Assembly (NCBI GenBank): GCA_038210595.1
Contig: JBBQWN010000011.1
Span: forward strand, 21,990-85,989
Source: Glacieibacterium sp038210595
Lineage (GTDB): Bacteria > Pseudomonadota > Alphaproteobacteria > Sphingomonadales > Sphingomonadaceae
Reading direction: 5' to 3'
DNA length: 64,000 nucleotides
Shown here: positions 25,980-34,385 of the stretch, one piece after another
Layout of the letters: the number at the start of each line of letters is the position of its first letter
Position numbering within the stretch: the stretch's first letter is position 1
The notes under the pieces: generated by a model
The model's input: the letters and a program-made list of their open reading frames with translations, nothing else
What the model was told of the DNA's origin: nothing
The model's database searches: none
Position numbers and translations under genes: made by a program

Positions 25980-27364
25980 CCGACTTCGCAGCGCTGCTCA
26001 GGGTCGGCCACGATGCCGCCGTGCCGCTGCACCGTGTCGATGCGGGCGGACTGGACAGCTGGCGCGCCGCACTCCCGCAGCGGGCGCGGACGGCGGTCGC
26101 GGCGGCGCGCTTCAAGGGCAAGGCCGGCGAGATCGTCATCCTGCCCGGTGACGGACCCGACGACTGGTCGGTGGCGCTGGGCGTGGCGGCGGACGACCTT
26201 GCCGACCCCTGGGCGCTGGCGAGCGCGGCGGCCCGGCTGCCGGCGGGAACCTATCGGCTGGCCGACGGCGAGCCGGGTGCGGCCGGCCTCGGCTGGCTGC
26301 TCGCGCAGCATCGATTCTCCCGTTACCGCAAGCCCGAGGACAGCGAACCGCCGCGCGTGCTGCTGTCCAACGATATCAATGCCGTGCGCGACGCCGTTCG
26401 CGTCGCCGAGGCGGTCGCGCTGGCCCGCGACCTGGTTGACACGCCGGCAGGCGACCTGGGTCCGGTCGAACTGGCGGCGGCGGTCGAGGCGCAGGGCCAG
26501 TTGTTCGGCGCGACCGTCGCGGTCACCGTCGGCGAGGCGCTGCGCGACGGCTTTCCGATGATCCACGCGGTCGGGCGCGCGGCCGCGCAGGCGCCGCGGC
26601 TGATCGACCTGCACTGGGGCGATCCGGCGCATCCGAAACTGACCATCGTCGGCAAGGGCGTCACCTTCGACAGCGGCGGACTGAACATCAAGGGCGGCGC
26701 CGGCATGGCGCTGATGAAAAAGGACATGGGGGGCGCGGCGCACGCGCTGGCGCTGGCGCGGCTGGTCATGCAGGCGGACCTGCCGGTCCGATTGCGGCTG
26801 CTGATCCCGGCGGTCGAGAACGCGATTGCGGGCAATGCCTTCCGCCCCGGCGACGTGCTCGGCAGCCGCAAGGGCCTGACCGTCGAGATCGGCAATACCG
26901 ACGCGGAAGGGCGGCTGGTGCTCGCCGATGCGCTGACGCTGGCGCAGGAGGAAAAGCCCGAATGGCTGATCGACTTCGCGACGCTGACCGGGGCGGCGCG
27001 GGTCGCGCTGGGGCCCGAACTGCCGGCGTTGTTCGCAAATGACGACGGGCTGGCGGAGGCGCTGCTGGCCGGGGCGACGGCGGCGCGAGATCCGATGTGG
27101 CGGCTGCCGCTCTGGCCGGGCTACCGCGACATGCTGAAGTCCGGCATCGCCGACCTCAACAACTCCGCGGAGGGCGGCTTTGCCGGCGCGATCACTGCCG
27201 CCCTGTTCCTCGACCGGTTCGTCGCGCCCGACCAGAAATGGGCCCATATCGATACGTTCGCCTGGACCCCGGCCGCCAAACCGGGCCGCCCCAAAGGCGG
27301 GGAAGCGCTTGGAATGCGGGCGGTTTGGCAGGCGATCGGTACGCGCTTTATGTCGCGGCCTTGA
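25976..27364 (+). CDS. leucyl aminopeptidase family protein (M17)
   Basis: A 462-residue cytosolic peptidase. The catalytic domain (from about residue 150) has VGKGVTFDSGGLNIK with the catalytic Lys and a metal Asp, MKKDMGGAAHAL, and the signature NTDAEGRLVLADAL, all with two-metal M17 ligands in place. The N-terminal domain is shorter and less conserved than in E. coli PepA, as in many alphaproteobacterial copies. These enzymes recycle peptides. GTG at 25976 sits inside the rimO stop, so translation is probably coupled. Confidence 0.9.
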   Translation: MTDFAALLRVGHDAAVPLHRVDAGGLDSWRAALPQRARTAVAAARFKGKAGEIVILPGDGPDDWSVALGVAADDLADPWALASAAARLPAGTYRLADGEPGAAGLGWLLAQHRFSRYRKPEDSEPPRVLLSNDINAVRDAVRVAEAVALARDLVDTPAGDLGPVELAAAVEAQGQLFGATVAVTVGEALRDGFPMIHAVGRAAAQAPRLIDLHWGDPAHPKLTIVGKGVTFDSGGLNIKGGAGMALMKKDMGGAAHALALARLVMQADLPVRLRLLIPAVENAIAGNAFRPGDVLGSRKGLTVEIGNTDAEGRLVLADALTLAQEEKPEWLIDFATLTGAARVALGPELPALFANDDGLAEALLAGATAARDPMWRLPLWPGYRDMLKSGIADLNNSAEGGFAGAITAALFLDRFVAPDQKWAHIDTFAWTPAAKPGRPKGGEALGMRAVWQAIGTRFMSRP

Positions 27365-27469
27365 AAAAAATCATGTCATTGATGCAACAAGACACGAGCG
27401 GCGCGGGTTGGGAGGCATTGAACAGGTGCGCCGCCAACCGGCGACGTGCCGCAGTGTTAAGGATGCATC

Positions 27470-27829
27470 ATGCGTATCGAAGCATCGGAAGTGGCTCCGT
27501 CGGAGGGCCTGTCGAGCTGGATGGGAACCCTGATTGGCTATGTCCAGTCGGCGCGCCCGGATCTGACCAATCGCCAGATGGCGTTGCTGCTGGTGGTCTA
27601 TCTGACCGACGGCCCGCATACCGTGCGGGGCCTAGCCGGCAAGCTGAAGGTCTCGAAGCCGGTGGTAACGCGCGCGCTCAACACGCTGGGCGCGCTGGGT
27701 TATCTGCGCCGCCAGAAGGACGAGAGCGACCTGCGCAACATCTTCGTCGAGCGCACGCCGCAAGGCACGTTGTTCCTCGATGAGTTCGAGCGTCTCATCG
27801 CCCGGACCGAGGGCAAGGCGAAGCATTAA
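27470..27829 (+). CDS. MarR family transcriptional regulator
   Basis: A 119-residue winged-helix protein. The DNA-recognition part reads VRGLAGKLKVSKPVVTRALNTLGALGYLRRQKDESDLRNIFVERT, shown here only to place the helix-turn-helix and wing at about residues 50-95; key residues are the KPVVTRAL recognition helix and the DxxDxR wing. MarR proteins are small dimeric repressors, often released by small ligands. The target is unknown. ATG at 27470 follows GTTAAGGATGCATC. The next gene starts inside it, 50 bases before its stop. Confidence 0.84.
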   Translation: MRIEASEVAPSEGLSSWMGTLIGYVQSARPDLTNRQMALLLVVYLTDGPHTVRGLAGKLKVSKPVVTRALNTLGALGYLRRQKDESDLRNIFVERTPQGTLFLDEFERLIARTEGKAKH

Positions 27830-28661
27830 CGGCCCTGCGCCGCGGCTTGATTGCCGGGTCAACGCGGTCCGCGGCGACCTCGCCGACATCGCGCTGGCCG
27901 GGCGGATCGTGTCGCCACGCTATGCGGCGGCAGTTCCGATGCAGGGGCTGCTCGCGGTCGCGACCATCCACGCGTCACCGGACCCACGCAGCCCGTGCGT
28001 CAGCGAACTGCTGCTGGGCGAAGGTTTCGCAGTGTTCGACCGCACCGGGGATTGGGCCTGGGGTCAGTGCGGCACAGACGCCTATGTCGGCTGGGTCCGC
28101 GCCGAAGCGTTGGGCAGGGCAACCGCCACCGATGCGATGGTCACCGCGGCGCAGGCGCTGCTTTTCGCCAGGCCATCGATCAAGGCACAAGTCGTTGCTA
28201 CGCTGCCACTGGGCGCTCGGTTGGCGTGCGCACCGTTCGACGGCAGCTTTGCCAAGACTGGCGATGCTTTCATCCACCTGCGGCATATCGCGCCGCTGAT
28301 CGGCGATACCGTCGACCTCGCACACGCCTTCATCGGTACGCCCTACCGCTGGGGCGGCCGGACACGGGACGGGATCGACTGTTCGGGGCTGACCCAGGCG
28401 GTGCTCCAAGCCCATGGTATTGAATGCCCGCGCGACAGCGATCAGCAGCTTGGCACATTCCCTGTCGTGCCCTTCGCCGAGCGGCGGCGGGGCGACCTCG
28501 TCGCCTTTCCGGGGCACGTCGGCATCCTTGTCGACCCCGACCGGCTGCTCCATGCCAACGCCTTCCACATGACGACTGTGGTCGAGCCGCTCGCCAATGT
28601 CGTGGCCCGGCTGCAACCAGTTGCGACCGAAGCGATTCTGGGTGTCGTGCGCCCCTTGTGA
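27780..28661 (+). CDS. NlpC/P60 family (C40) peptidase with N-terminal SH3-like domain
   Basis: A 293-residue protein with bacterial SH3-like regions (residues about 55-175) and a C-terminal NlpC/P60 domain. The catalytic Cys201 is in DGIDCSGLTQ and His246 in FPGHVGIL. Such enzymes cleave D-glutamyl-diaminopimelate bonds in cell-wall peptides. No signal peptide is evident from the assigned start, so it may work on recycled muropeptides in the cytoplasm or be exported by another route. The only canonical start before the conserved region is ATG 27780, which gives a 50-base overlap with the MarR gene; the first 20 residues are probably not conserved. Confidence 0.85.
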   Translation: MSSSVSSPGPRARRSINGPAPRLDCRVNAVRGDLADIALAGRIVSPRYAAAVPMQGLLAVATIHASPDPRSPCVSELLLGEGFAVFDRTGDWAWGQCGTDAYVGWVRAEALGRATATDAMVTAAQALLFARPSIKAQVVATLPLGARLACAPFDGSFAKTGDAFIHLRHIAPLIGDTVDLAHAFIGTPYRWGGRTRDGIDCSGLTQAVLQAHGIECPRDSDQQLGTFPVVPFAERRRGDLVAFPGHVGILVDPDRLLHANAFHMTTVVEPLANVVARLQPVATEAILGVVRPL

Positions 28662-28684
28662 GGCCGTGAAGGCGTCGCTATAGG
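28656..28684 (+). promoter_or_regulatory. candidate promoter of dksA
   Basis: TTGTGA (28656-28661) and TATAGG (28679-28684) are spaced by 17 bases. The -35 element overlaps the stop codon of the NlpC/P60 gene. Transcription would begin near 28690, so the structured leader described separately would be the 5' end of the dksA message. Confidence 0.45.
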
Positions 28685-28774
28685 CCCGCTCGGGGAAGGT
28701 CGAGCGGGTGCGGCGGATGGGGGTGAACCCCCGGCGTCGCTGAACCGCACGATCTTCGGGATGGGAGTTCGCGG
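28685..28774 (+). promoter_or_regulatory. structured 5' leader of dksA
   Basis: About 90 bases with nested pairing. CCCGCTCG (28685-28692) pairs with CGAGCGGG (28701-28708). GTGCGG (28708-28713) pairs with CCGCAC (28745-28750) and encloses a GGGGG-TGAA-CCCCC hairpin (28719-28732). The GGGAG ribosome site lies just after these stems. The density of perfect pairing exceeds that of other leaders in the window and suggests RNA-level control, but I do not recognise a named riboswitch class. Confidence 0.5.
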
Positions 28775-29254
28775 ATGTCCGAGGCTGCTGTGATGCGTGC
28801 GCCCGAGGCCAATGACGGGCTGGAACCGTCGATCGTTGCCGATGTCGAGTTGCCCGCCGGCTACCGTCCGAGCGCCGACGAGACGTTCATGAACGCGCGC
28901 CAACTCGCCTATTTCCGCGGCAAGTTGCTGTCGTGGAAGGACGAGATCCTGAAGGAGGCGCAGACGACGCTGGCGACGCTGCAGGTCGAGTCGCTGCGCG
29001 AGCCCGACGTTACGGATCGCGCCAGTTCGGAAACCGACTGGAGCATCGAGCTTCGCACCCGCGACCGTCAGCGCAAGCTGATCAGCAAGATCGATGCCGC
29101 GCTGCGCCGGGTCGAGACCGGCGACTATGGCTATTGCGAAGTCAGCGGCGAGCCGATCGCGCTACAGCGCCTCGAGGCCCGGCCGATCGCGACGATGACG
29201 CTGGAGGCGCAGGAGCGCCACGAGCGCACCGAGAAAGTGACGCGCGAGGAGTAG
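28775..29254 (+). CDS. dksA: RNA polymerase-binding transcription factor DksA
   Basis: DksA binds the secondary channel of RNA polymerase and, with ppGpp, resets transcription during starvation. The 159-residue protein has the coiled-coil region (about 45-110, FRGKLLSWKDEILKEAQTTL) including ETDWSIELRTRDRQRKLISK, and a zinc-finger region at about 115-145. Only one of the four zinc-finger Cys positions is kept (GYCEVSGEPI); the others are Ser, Leu/Thr or Ala, as in other alphaproteobacterial DksA proteins that fold without zinc. It is convergent with queF, with one base between the two stop codons. Confidence 0.9.
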   Translation: MSEAAVMRAPEANDGLEPSIVADVELPAGYRPSADETFMNARQLAYFRGKLLSWKDEILKEAQTTLATLQVESLREPDVTDRASSETDWSIELRTRDRQRKLISKIDAALRRVETGDYGYCEVSGEPIALQRLEARPIATMTLEAQERHERTEKVTREE

Positions 29255-29255
29255 G

Positions 29256-29705
29256 CTACCCCCGCCCCCGATACCCCGCGACGCCCTGGTCCGGCACCCA
29301 CAGCCCTGCGGGGATCGGTCCCGACTGCCAGAACACGTCGATCGGGATCCCGCCGCGCGGATACCAGTAGCCGCCGATGCGCAGCCACTTCGGTGCCATC
29401 TCGGCGACGAGGCGCTGCCCGATGCCGACGGTCACGTCCTCGTGGAAGCCGGCGTGGTTGCGGAAACTGCCCAGGAACAGCTTGAGAGACTTCGATTCGA
29501 CGATCGTCGCGGCCGGGCAATAATCGATGACCAGATGCGCGAAATCGGGCTGACCGGTGACCGGGCACAGCGAGGTGAACTCGGGCGCGGCAAAACGCAC
29601 CAGATAGTCGGTGCCGGGGCGGGGATTGGCGGGATAGTCGAGCATGGCAGCGTCCGGCGAGGCGGGCAGGGCGCTGGCGCGTCCGAGGTGGAGCGGTTCG
29701 GTCAT
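29256..29705 (-). CDS. queF: NADPH-dependent 7-cyano-7-deazaguanine reductase
   Basis: QueF reduces preQ0 to preQ1, the last free-base step of queuosine biosynthesis for tRNA. The 149-residue protein is the short, single-domain type I form. Cys47 in FTSLCPVTGQPD forms the thioimide with substrate, and Asp54 is the proton donor. The ESKSLKLFLGSFRNHAGFHED block (positions about 70-90) holds the NADPH/substrate motif. ATG at 29705 is clear. It lies convergent to dksA; no other queuosine gene is visible nearby. Confidence 0.94.
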   Translation of the reverse strand: MTEPLHLGRASALPASPDAAMLDYPANPRPGTDYLVRFAAPEFTSLCPVTGQPDFAHLVIDYCPAATIVESKSLKLFLGSFRNHAGFHEDVTVGIGQRLVAEMAPKWLRIGGYWYPRGGIPIDVFWQSGPIPAGLWVPDQGVAGYRGRG

Positions 29706-29745
29706 CCAAGCGTCCTAGCCGCCGGGGACGCCGCGGCCAAGCGGG

Positions 29746-29774
29746 GTGACAGGCCAAGACGGCGGGGCTATTGC
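29746..29774 (+). promoter_or_regulatory. candidate promoter of sseA-metC-crtB
   Basis: GTGACA (29746-29751) and TATTGC (29769-29774) have a 17-base spacer, leaving a short leader of about 20 bases before sseA. The region is shared with the divergent queF gene. Confidence 0.4.
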
Positions 29775-29801
29775 GAGCGCCGACATCGTTAGGAGCAGTG
29801 C

Positions 29802-30644
29802 ATGACCCCCTTGGTGACGACCGAATGGCTCGCGGCCGAAATCGGCAAGAGCGACGTTCGGGTCATCGACGCGACGATGATTCCGCCCGGCGAGACCGGC
29901 GATGCGCGTGCCGCCTTCGAAGCCGCGCATATTCCGGGCGCGGTATTCTTCGACCTGAACGAGATCGTCGATACGTCGAGCAAGCTGCCGCACATGCTGC
30001 CGCCGCCGGAGAAATTCGCCAGCCGGATGCAGGCGCTCGGCCTCGGCGATGGCAGCCGCATCGTCGTCTATGACAATTCGCCGCTGCATTCGGCGGCGCG
30101 CGCGTGGTGGATGCTGACGCTGTTCGGCGCGCACGAGGTGTCGATCCTCGACGGTGGCTTTGCCAAGTGGCAGGCGGAGGGCCGCGCCATCGAGAGCGGG
30201 CGGCCGGTCGTGCGTCACCGCCACTTCACCGTCTGGGCCGACAAGAAGTCGGTGCGCGACGAGGCCCAGATGCTCGACAACCTCCGCTCCAAGGCCGAGC
30301 AGGTCGTCGACGCGCGTTCCGCCGGGCGGTTCGCCGGTACCGAGCCGGAACCGCGCGCCGAGCTGCGCGGCGGCCATATCCCGGGCGCCAAGAATCTGCC
30401 GATCGCAAAGCTGTTCAACGATGACGGCACCTGGAAGCAGGGCGACGCGCTGAAGGCGGCGTTTGCCGATGCCGGGGTGGACATCGCCAGGCCGATCGTC
30501 ACCACCTGCGGCTCGGGTGTCACGGCTGCCGTCGTGTACTTCGGCGCCAGCCTGCTGGGGGCCAGGCAGCTGGCGCTCTATGACGGCAGCTGGTCGGAGT
30601 GGGGCGCATCCGCATCAAACCCCGTGGTCAGCGGAGCAGCGTGA
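29802..30644 (+). CDS. sseA: 3-mercaptopyruvate sulfurtransferase
   Basis: A 280-residue tandem rhodanese. The N-terminal domain (about 1-140) is structural, and the C-terminal domain holds the catalytic Cys236 in the TTCGSGVTAA loop. The CGSGVT form is typical of mercaptopyruvate rather than thiosulfate enzymes. It transfers sulfur from 3-mercaptopyruvate to acceptors such as thiols or cyanide. GTTAGGAG precedes the ATG. The stop overlaps the start of metC (GTGA), placing two sulfur amino acid enzymes under coupled translation. Confidence 0.92.
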   Translation: MTPLVTTEWLAAEIGKSDVRVIDATMIPPGETGDARAAFEAAHIPGAVFFDLNEIVDTSSKLPHMLPPPEKFASRMQALGLGDGSRIVVYDNSPLHSAARAWWMLTLFGAHEVSILDGGFAKWQAEGRAIESGRPVVRHRHFTVWADKKSVRDEAQMLDNLRSKAEQVVDARSAGRFAGTEPEPRAELRGGHIPGAKNLPIAKLFNDDGTWKQGDALKAAFADAGVDIARPIVTTCGSGVTAAVVYFGASLLGARQLALYDGSWSEWGASASNPVVSGAA

Positions 30645-31831
30645 GCGACGGGCCGAACACACGGCTGGTCCACGCCGGCCGCCGCAAGGACTGGACCCAC
30701 TCGGGCAAGCGCGGAATCGTCAACCCGCCGGTCTGGCGCGCCTCGACGGTGCTGTTCGACACGCTTGCGGAGCTGGAGGCGAGCAACGCCGCGCCCGACG
30801 ACGGGCTGAACTATGGTGCGCGCGGCACGCCGACGAGCTGGTCGCTCGAGGCGGCGTTGACCGAGCTCGATCCGGGTGCCGCGGGCACGCGCCTGTATCC
30901 GACCGGGCTGGCAGCTCTCGCCGTCGCGCTGATGACCGTGCTGAGCGCCGGCGACCATGTCCTGATCACCGACAGCACCTACGATCCGACCCGGCTGTTC
31001 GCCGACCGCGTGCTGACGCGGATGGGCATCGAGGTCAGCTACTACGATCCCCTGATAGGCGGCGGCATCGCGGCGCTCGTCCGCCCCAACACCCGCGCCT
31101 GCGTCGTCGAAAGCCCCGGCTCGCTGACGTTCGAGGTGCAGGACATCCCCGCCATTGTCGCCGTCTGCCGCGCGCACGGCATCGCGACCATCCTCGATAA
31201 CACCTGGGCGACGCCGCTGCTGTTCCCGTCGATGGCGTTCGGTATCGACCTCAGCATGCAGGCGCTGACCAAATATGTCGCCGGCCATGCCGACGTGCTG
31301 CTCGGCTCGGTGACCGCGTCGCCGGAGTGGTGGCCGCGGCTGAGCGAGACGACCCGGCGTTTCGGGCAATATGTCTCTCCTGATGATTGCGCGCTCGCGT
31401 TGCGCGGGCTGCGCACGATGGCGTTGCGGCTGCGGCAGCATGAGGCGAACGCGCTCGCGGTGGCGCGCTGGTTGCAGGCCCATCCGGCGGTCGAACGTGT
31501 CCTGCATCCGGCGTTGCCCGGCGATCCCGGCCACGCTTTGTGGCAGCGCGACTTCAAGGGCGCGAGCGGGTTGTTCGCGTTCGGGCTGCAACAGGGTAGC
31601 CGGGCCGATACTGCGACGCTGATCGACGACCTGCGCCATTTCGGCATCGGCTTCAGCTGGGGCGGCTATGAGAGCCTGATCCTGCCGATCAGCCCGAACC
31701 GGGTGCGTAGCGTCCGCAAGCTGGAGACACCGGGCCCGCTGCTTCGCGTCCATATCGGACTGGAGGATCCGGCCGACCTGATTACCGATCTCGACGCTGG
31801 TCTGGCGCGTTACACCGCGCAGTTCGCATGA
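30641..31831 (+). CDS. metC: cystathionine beta-lyase
   Basis: A PLP enzyme that splits cystathionine into homocysteine, pyruvate and ammonia. The 396-residue protein has LNYGARGTPTSWSLEAALTE for cofactor phosphate binding, DNTWATPLLF, and the Schiff-base Lys211 in ALTKYVAGHAD. The TKY..GH signature fits MetC of the Cys/Met metabolism PLP family. GTG at 30641 lies within the sseA stop codon. The gene in turn overlaps crtB by ATGA, a mix of sulfur and carotenoid genes with no evident common pathway. Confidence 0.92.
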   Translation: MSDGPNTRLVHAGRRKDWTHSGKRGIVNPPVWRASTVLFDTLAELEASNAAPDDGLNYGARGTPTSWSLEAALTELDPGAAGTRLYPTGLAALAVALMTVLSAGDHVLITDSTYDPTRLFADRVLTRMGIEVSYYDPLIGGGIAALVRPNTRACVVESPGSLTFEVQDIPAIVAVCRAHGIATILDNTWATPLLFPSMAFGIDLSMQALTKYVAGHADVLLGSVTASPEWWPRLSETTRRFGQYVSPDDCALALRGLRTMALRLRQHEANALAVARWLQAHPAVERVLHPALPGDPGHALWQRDFKGASGLFAFGLQQGSRADTATLIDDLRHFGIGFSWGGYESLILPISPNRVRSVRKLETPGPLLRVHIGLEDPADLITDLDAGLARYTAQFA

Positions 31832-32760
31832 CCGATGAGGTTCTGGAGGGAGCGCGCGCCAGCATTGCTGCGGGCAGCAAGAGCTTCGCGCTGGCGTCCA
31901 AGCTGTTTGCACCGCAGCAGCGCGAGCTGGCGACCTTGCTCTATGCGTGGTGCCGCCACTGCGACGATATCGTCGACGGCCAGACCGGCGGGCGCGGCAA
32001 TGTCCAGCATGATGCGTCGCCGGCGGAGCGTCTTGCCCGGCTCGATCATGACACCCGCGCCGCACTGGCGGGCCATCCGCCGCCCGAGATGCCGTTCATG
32101 GCGCTGGCCCGTGTCGCCGCCGCGACCGGGATGCCGGAACGTTATCCGCTCGACCTGATCGAAGGCTTTCGCATCGACGTCGAGCAACGCCCGTTCCGGA
32201 CCTTCGACGACACGCTGGCCTATTGCTACCACGTCGCCGGCTGCGTCGGCGTCATGATGGCTATCGTCATGGGGGTATCGCCCGACGACCACGCGACGCT
32301 GGACCGCGCGTCCGACCTCGGTATCGCGTTCCAGCTCAACAACATCGCCCGCGATGTGATCGAAGATGCGATGAATACGCGGCGCTACATCCCCGACGAC
32401 TGGCTGGCCTCGGTCGAGCTGCAGCCGAACAGCTTCGCCTTTCCGCCCAATCGCCGCCAGTTGTCGCGGCTGGTGGCGCGGCTGGTCAACGCCGCCGAGG
32501 ATTATGAGGCGAGCGCCCAGCACGGCACGCCGGCGCTGCCGCTGCGCGCGGCTTGGGCGGTGCTGGCGGCGGCGAAAATCTATGGCGACATCGGCCGGCG
32601 GGTGCGCGACGGCGGTGCGGAGGCGCTGGAGGGGCGCATTGTCACCAGCCGCGCGCAGAAATTGACGGCGGTCGCGGCTGCGTTACCGCAGGCGCTCAGC
32701 CGTTCGCGGTTGTGGCCGCGCCCGGGTCCATCTCGCGACGGACTTTGGACGATGACCTGA
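31828..32760 (+). CDS. crtB: phytoene/squalene synthase family protein
   Basis: A 310-residue head-to-head prenyl synthase, most likely phytoene synthase, which joins two geranylgeranyl diphosphates at the entry to carotenoid synthesis. The two Asp-rich metal-binding motifs are DDIVD (46-50) and NNIARDVIED (about 171-180). GSKSFALASKLF near the N-terminus and RRYIPDDWL are typical of CrtB. Proximity to a crtZ-type hydroxylase supports a carotenoid rather than squalene role. Its last 65 bases overlap the convergent hydroxylase gene. Confidence 0.92.
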   Translation: MTDEVLEGARASIAAGSKSFALASKLFAPQQRELATLLYAWCRHCDDIVDGQTGGRGNVQHDASPAERLARLDHDTRAALAGHPPPEMPFMALARVAAATGMPERYPLDLIEGFRIDVEQRPFRTFDDTLAYCYHVAGCVGVMMAIVMGVSPDDHATLDRASDLGIAFQLNNIARDVIEDAMNTRRYIPDDWLASVELQPNSFAFPPNRRQLSRLVARLVNAAEDYEASAQHGTPALPLRAAWAVLAAAKIYGDIGRRVRDGGAEALEGRIVTSRAQKLTAVAAALPQALSRSRLWPRPGPSRDGLWTMT

Positions 32761-33253
32761 TCTTGCCGGCGCCGCTGGCCTCCAGTTCCGCCAGCAGCGT
32801 CCGCACCGGCGGTGCCCACAGGAAGCCGAAGCTGACCGTGCCATGCTTGCTCTCGACGACATGGTGCAGCCGGTGCGCCTGGACGATGCGCTTCAGATAG
32901 CGCCCCTGCGGGTTCCAGCTGTGCCGTACGCGGCGATGGACGAGGACGTCGTGGAAACCAGCATAGATCGCGCCATAGGCGGTGATGCCCGCGCCGATCC
33001 ACACGAGTGCCGGCATGTGCCCGTAAACGCCGAGCGCGATCAAGGCGATAGCGGGCGTCGCGAAGATCACCGCGAACCAGTCGTTCTTCTCGAACGCCCC
33101 GTCGCGCGGCGCGTGGTGCGAGGCATGGAGCGACCACAGGAAGCCGTGCATCACCCAGCGGTGAGCGACGTAGGCGAAGATCTCCATGCCGGCGACGGTC
33201 GCCACTAACAGGGCGATGCCGGCGGGCAGGCTGAGGCTTTGGCCAAGGTCCAT
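32696..33253 (-). CDS. crtZ: beta-carotene hydroxylase (CrtZ type)
   Basis: A 185-residue membrane di-iron hydroxylase that adds hydroxyl groups to the rings of beta-carotene to give zeaxanthin. The histidine clusters HRWVMHG (31-37), LHASHH (42-47), FHDVLVHRR and HRLHHV form the iron site; ENDW or KNDWFAVIFA follows as in CrtZ. Four hydrophobic segments are visible. The C-terminal tail is encoded in the 65-base antisense overlap with crtB. Convergence of crtB and crtZ with overlapping ends could allow mutual antisense effects, which is speculative. Confidence 0.9.
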   Translation of the reverse strand: MDLGQSLSLPAGIALLVATVAGMEIFAYVAHRWVMHGFLWSLHASHHAPRDGAFEKNDWFAVIFATPAIALIALGVYGHMPALVWIGAGITAYGAIYAGFHDVLVHRRVRHSWNPQGRYLKRIVQAHRLHHVVESKHGTVSFGFLWAPPVRTLLAELEASGAGKIRSSSKVRREMDPGAATTANG

Positions 33254-33362
33254 GCGGTTCTATAAGCGGGCCGCCGCGCCGTGTCACCGGACGCCCGTGC
33301 GTCCTATCGTCCGCTCTGCGCACCGGATGACAAAGCGGGGTGAGGCCGCTACCGGAAACGCC

Positions 33363-34385
33363 ATGGATCTCGCCCGCTTCGCCCGCCGCCGCTACACGCC
33401 CGGCTTCACCCCAATGGAGCCGATGGCGCATCTGTCGCACGACCTGCGCCGCGACCTGTGGATCAAGCGCGACGACCTGCTCGGGCTGGCTGGCGGCGGC
33501 AACAAGACGCGCAAGCTGGAGTTCCTCGTCGCCGATGCGCTGGCGAAAGGCGCGGACACGCTGATCACCGTCGGGGCGCCGCAGTCGAACCATTGCCGGC
33601 TGACGCTGGCGGCGGCGGTGCGCGAGGGGCTGAAGTGCCGTCTTGTGATCGAGGAGCGGGTGGCGGGCAGCTATGCGGTCGACGCCACCGGCAACAACCT
33701 GCTGTTCGACCTGATGGGGCTGGAAAGCCGCACCGTCGTGCCCGCCGGGACCGACCTCGGTGCGGCGATGGCAGCGGAGGCGGACATCGTGCGGGCCCGC
33801 GGCGGCACGCCCTATGTCATCGCCGGCGGTGGCTCCACGCCGCTCGGTGCGCTCGGCTATGTGGCGTGCGCGCAGGAGATACTGGCGCAGTCGTTCGAGC
33901 TGGGCCGGGCCTTCGACCGCATCGTCGTCGCCAGCGGCAGCGCCGGGACGCACGCGGGCCTCGCGGTCGGGCTGCACGCCGCCAGTTGGGACGGGCGGCT
34001 GACCGGCATCAACGTCCGCCGGCCGCGCGAGGAGCAGGAGGGCAATGTCTTCGCGCTGGCGGTGACCACCGCCGCGCTGCTCGGCGTACCGCCGCCGGAG
34101 CGCAAGGGGATCGAATGCCTCGCCGACTGGGTCGGACCGGGGTATTCGCTGCCCAGCCCGGAGATGGTCGCGGCGGTGCGGACGGCGGCGCGGCGCGAGG
34201 GTGTGCTGCTCGACCCCGTCTATACCGGCAAGGCGTTCGCCGGACTGCTCGGCCTGATCGAGCGCGGCGACATCGAGCGGCAAGAGCGCGTGCTGTTTGT
34301 CCACACCGGCGGCGCGCCGGTGCTGCACGCCTATGCGGACGTGCTGCGCGGCCCGACCGCGGATGCGGTCAGAACGACACGATGA
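33363..34385 (+). CDS. dcyD: D-cysteine desulfhydrase (ACC deaminase-like PLP enzyme)
   Basis: A 340-residue fold-type II PLP enzyme. The cofactor Lys48 is in GGGNKTRKLEF, followed by VGAPQSNHCRLTLAAA and the phosphate loop ASGSAGTHAGL. The family covers D-cysteine desulfhydrase, L-cysteate sulfo-lyase and ACC deaminase; sequence alone favours the DcyD group but does not fix the substrate. ATG at 33363 was chosen because the conserved MDLARFARR start sits there. The stop codon overlaps the next gene, an Asp/Glu racemase, pointing to D-amino acid metabolism. Confidence 0.82.
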   Translation: MDLARFARRRYTPGFTPMEPMAHLSHDLRRDLWIKRDDLLGLAGGGNKTRKLEFLVADALAKGADTLITVGAPQSNHCRLTLAAAVREGLKCRLVIEERVAGSYAVDATGNNLLFDLMGLESRTVVPAGTDLGAAMAAEADIVRARGGTPYVIAGGGSTPLGALGYVACAQEILAQSFELGRAFDRIVVASGSAGTHAGLAVGLHAASWDGRLTGINVRRPREEQEGNVFALAVTTAALLGVPPPERKGIECLADWVGPGYSLPSPEMVAAVRTAARREGVLLDPVYTGKAFAGLLGLIERGDIERQERVLFVHTGGAPVLHAYADVLRGPTADAVRTTR

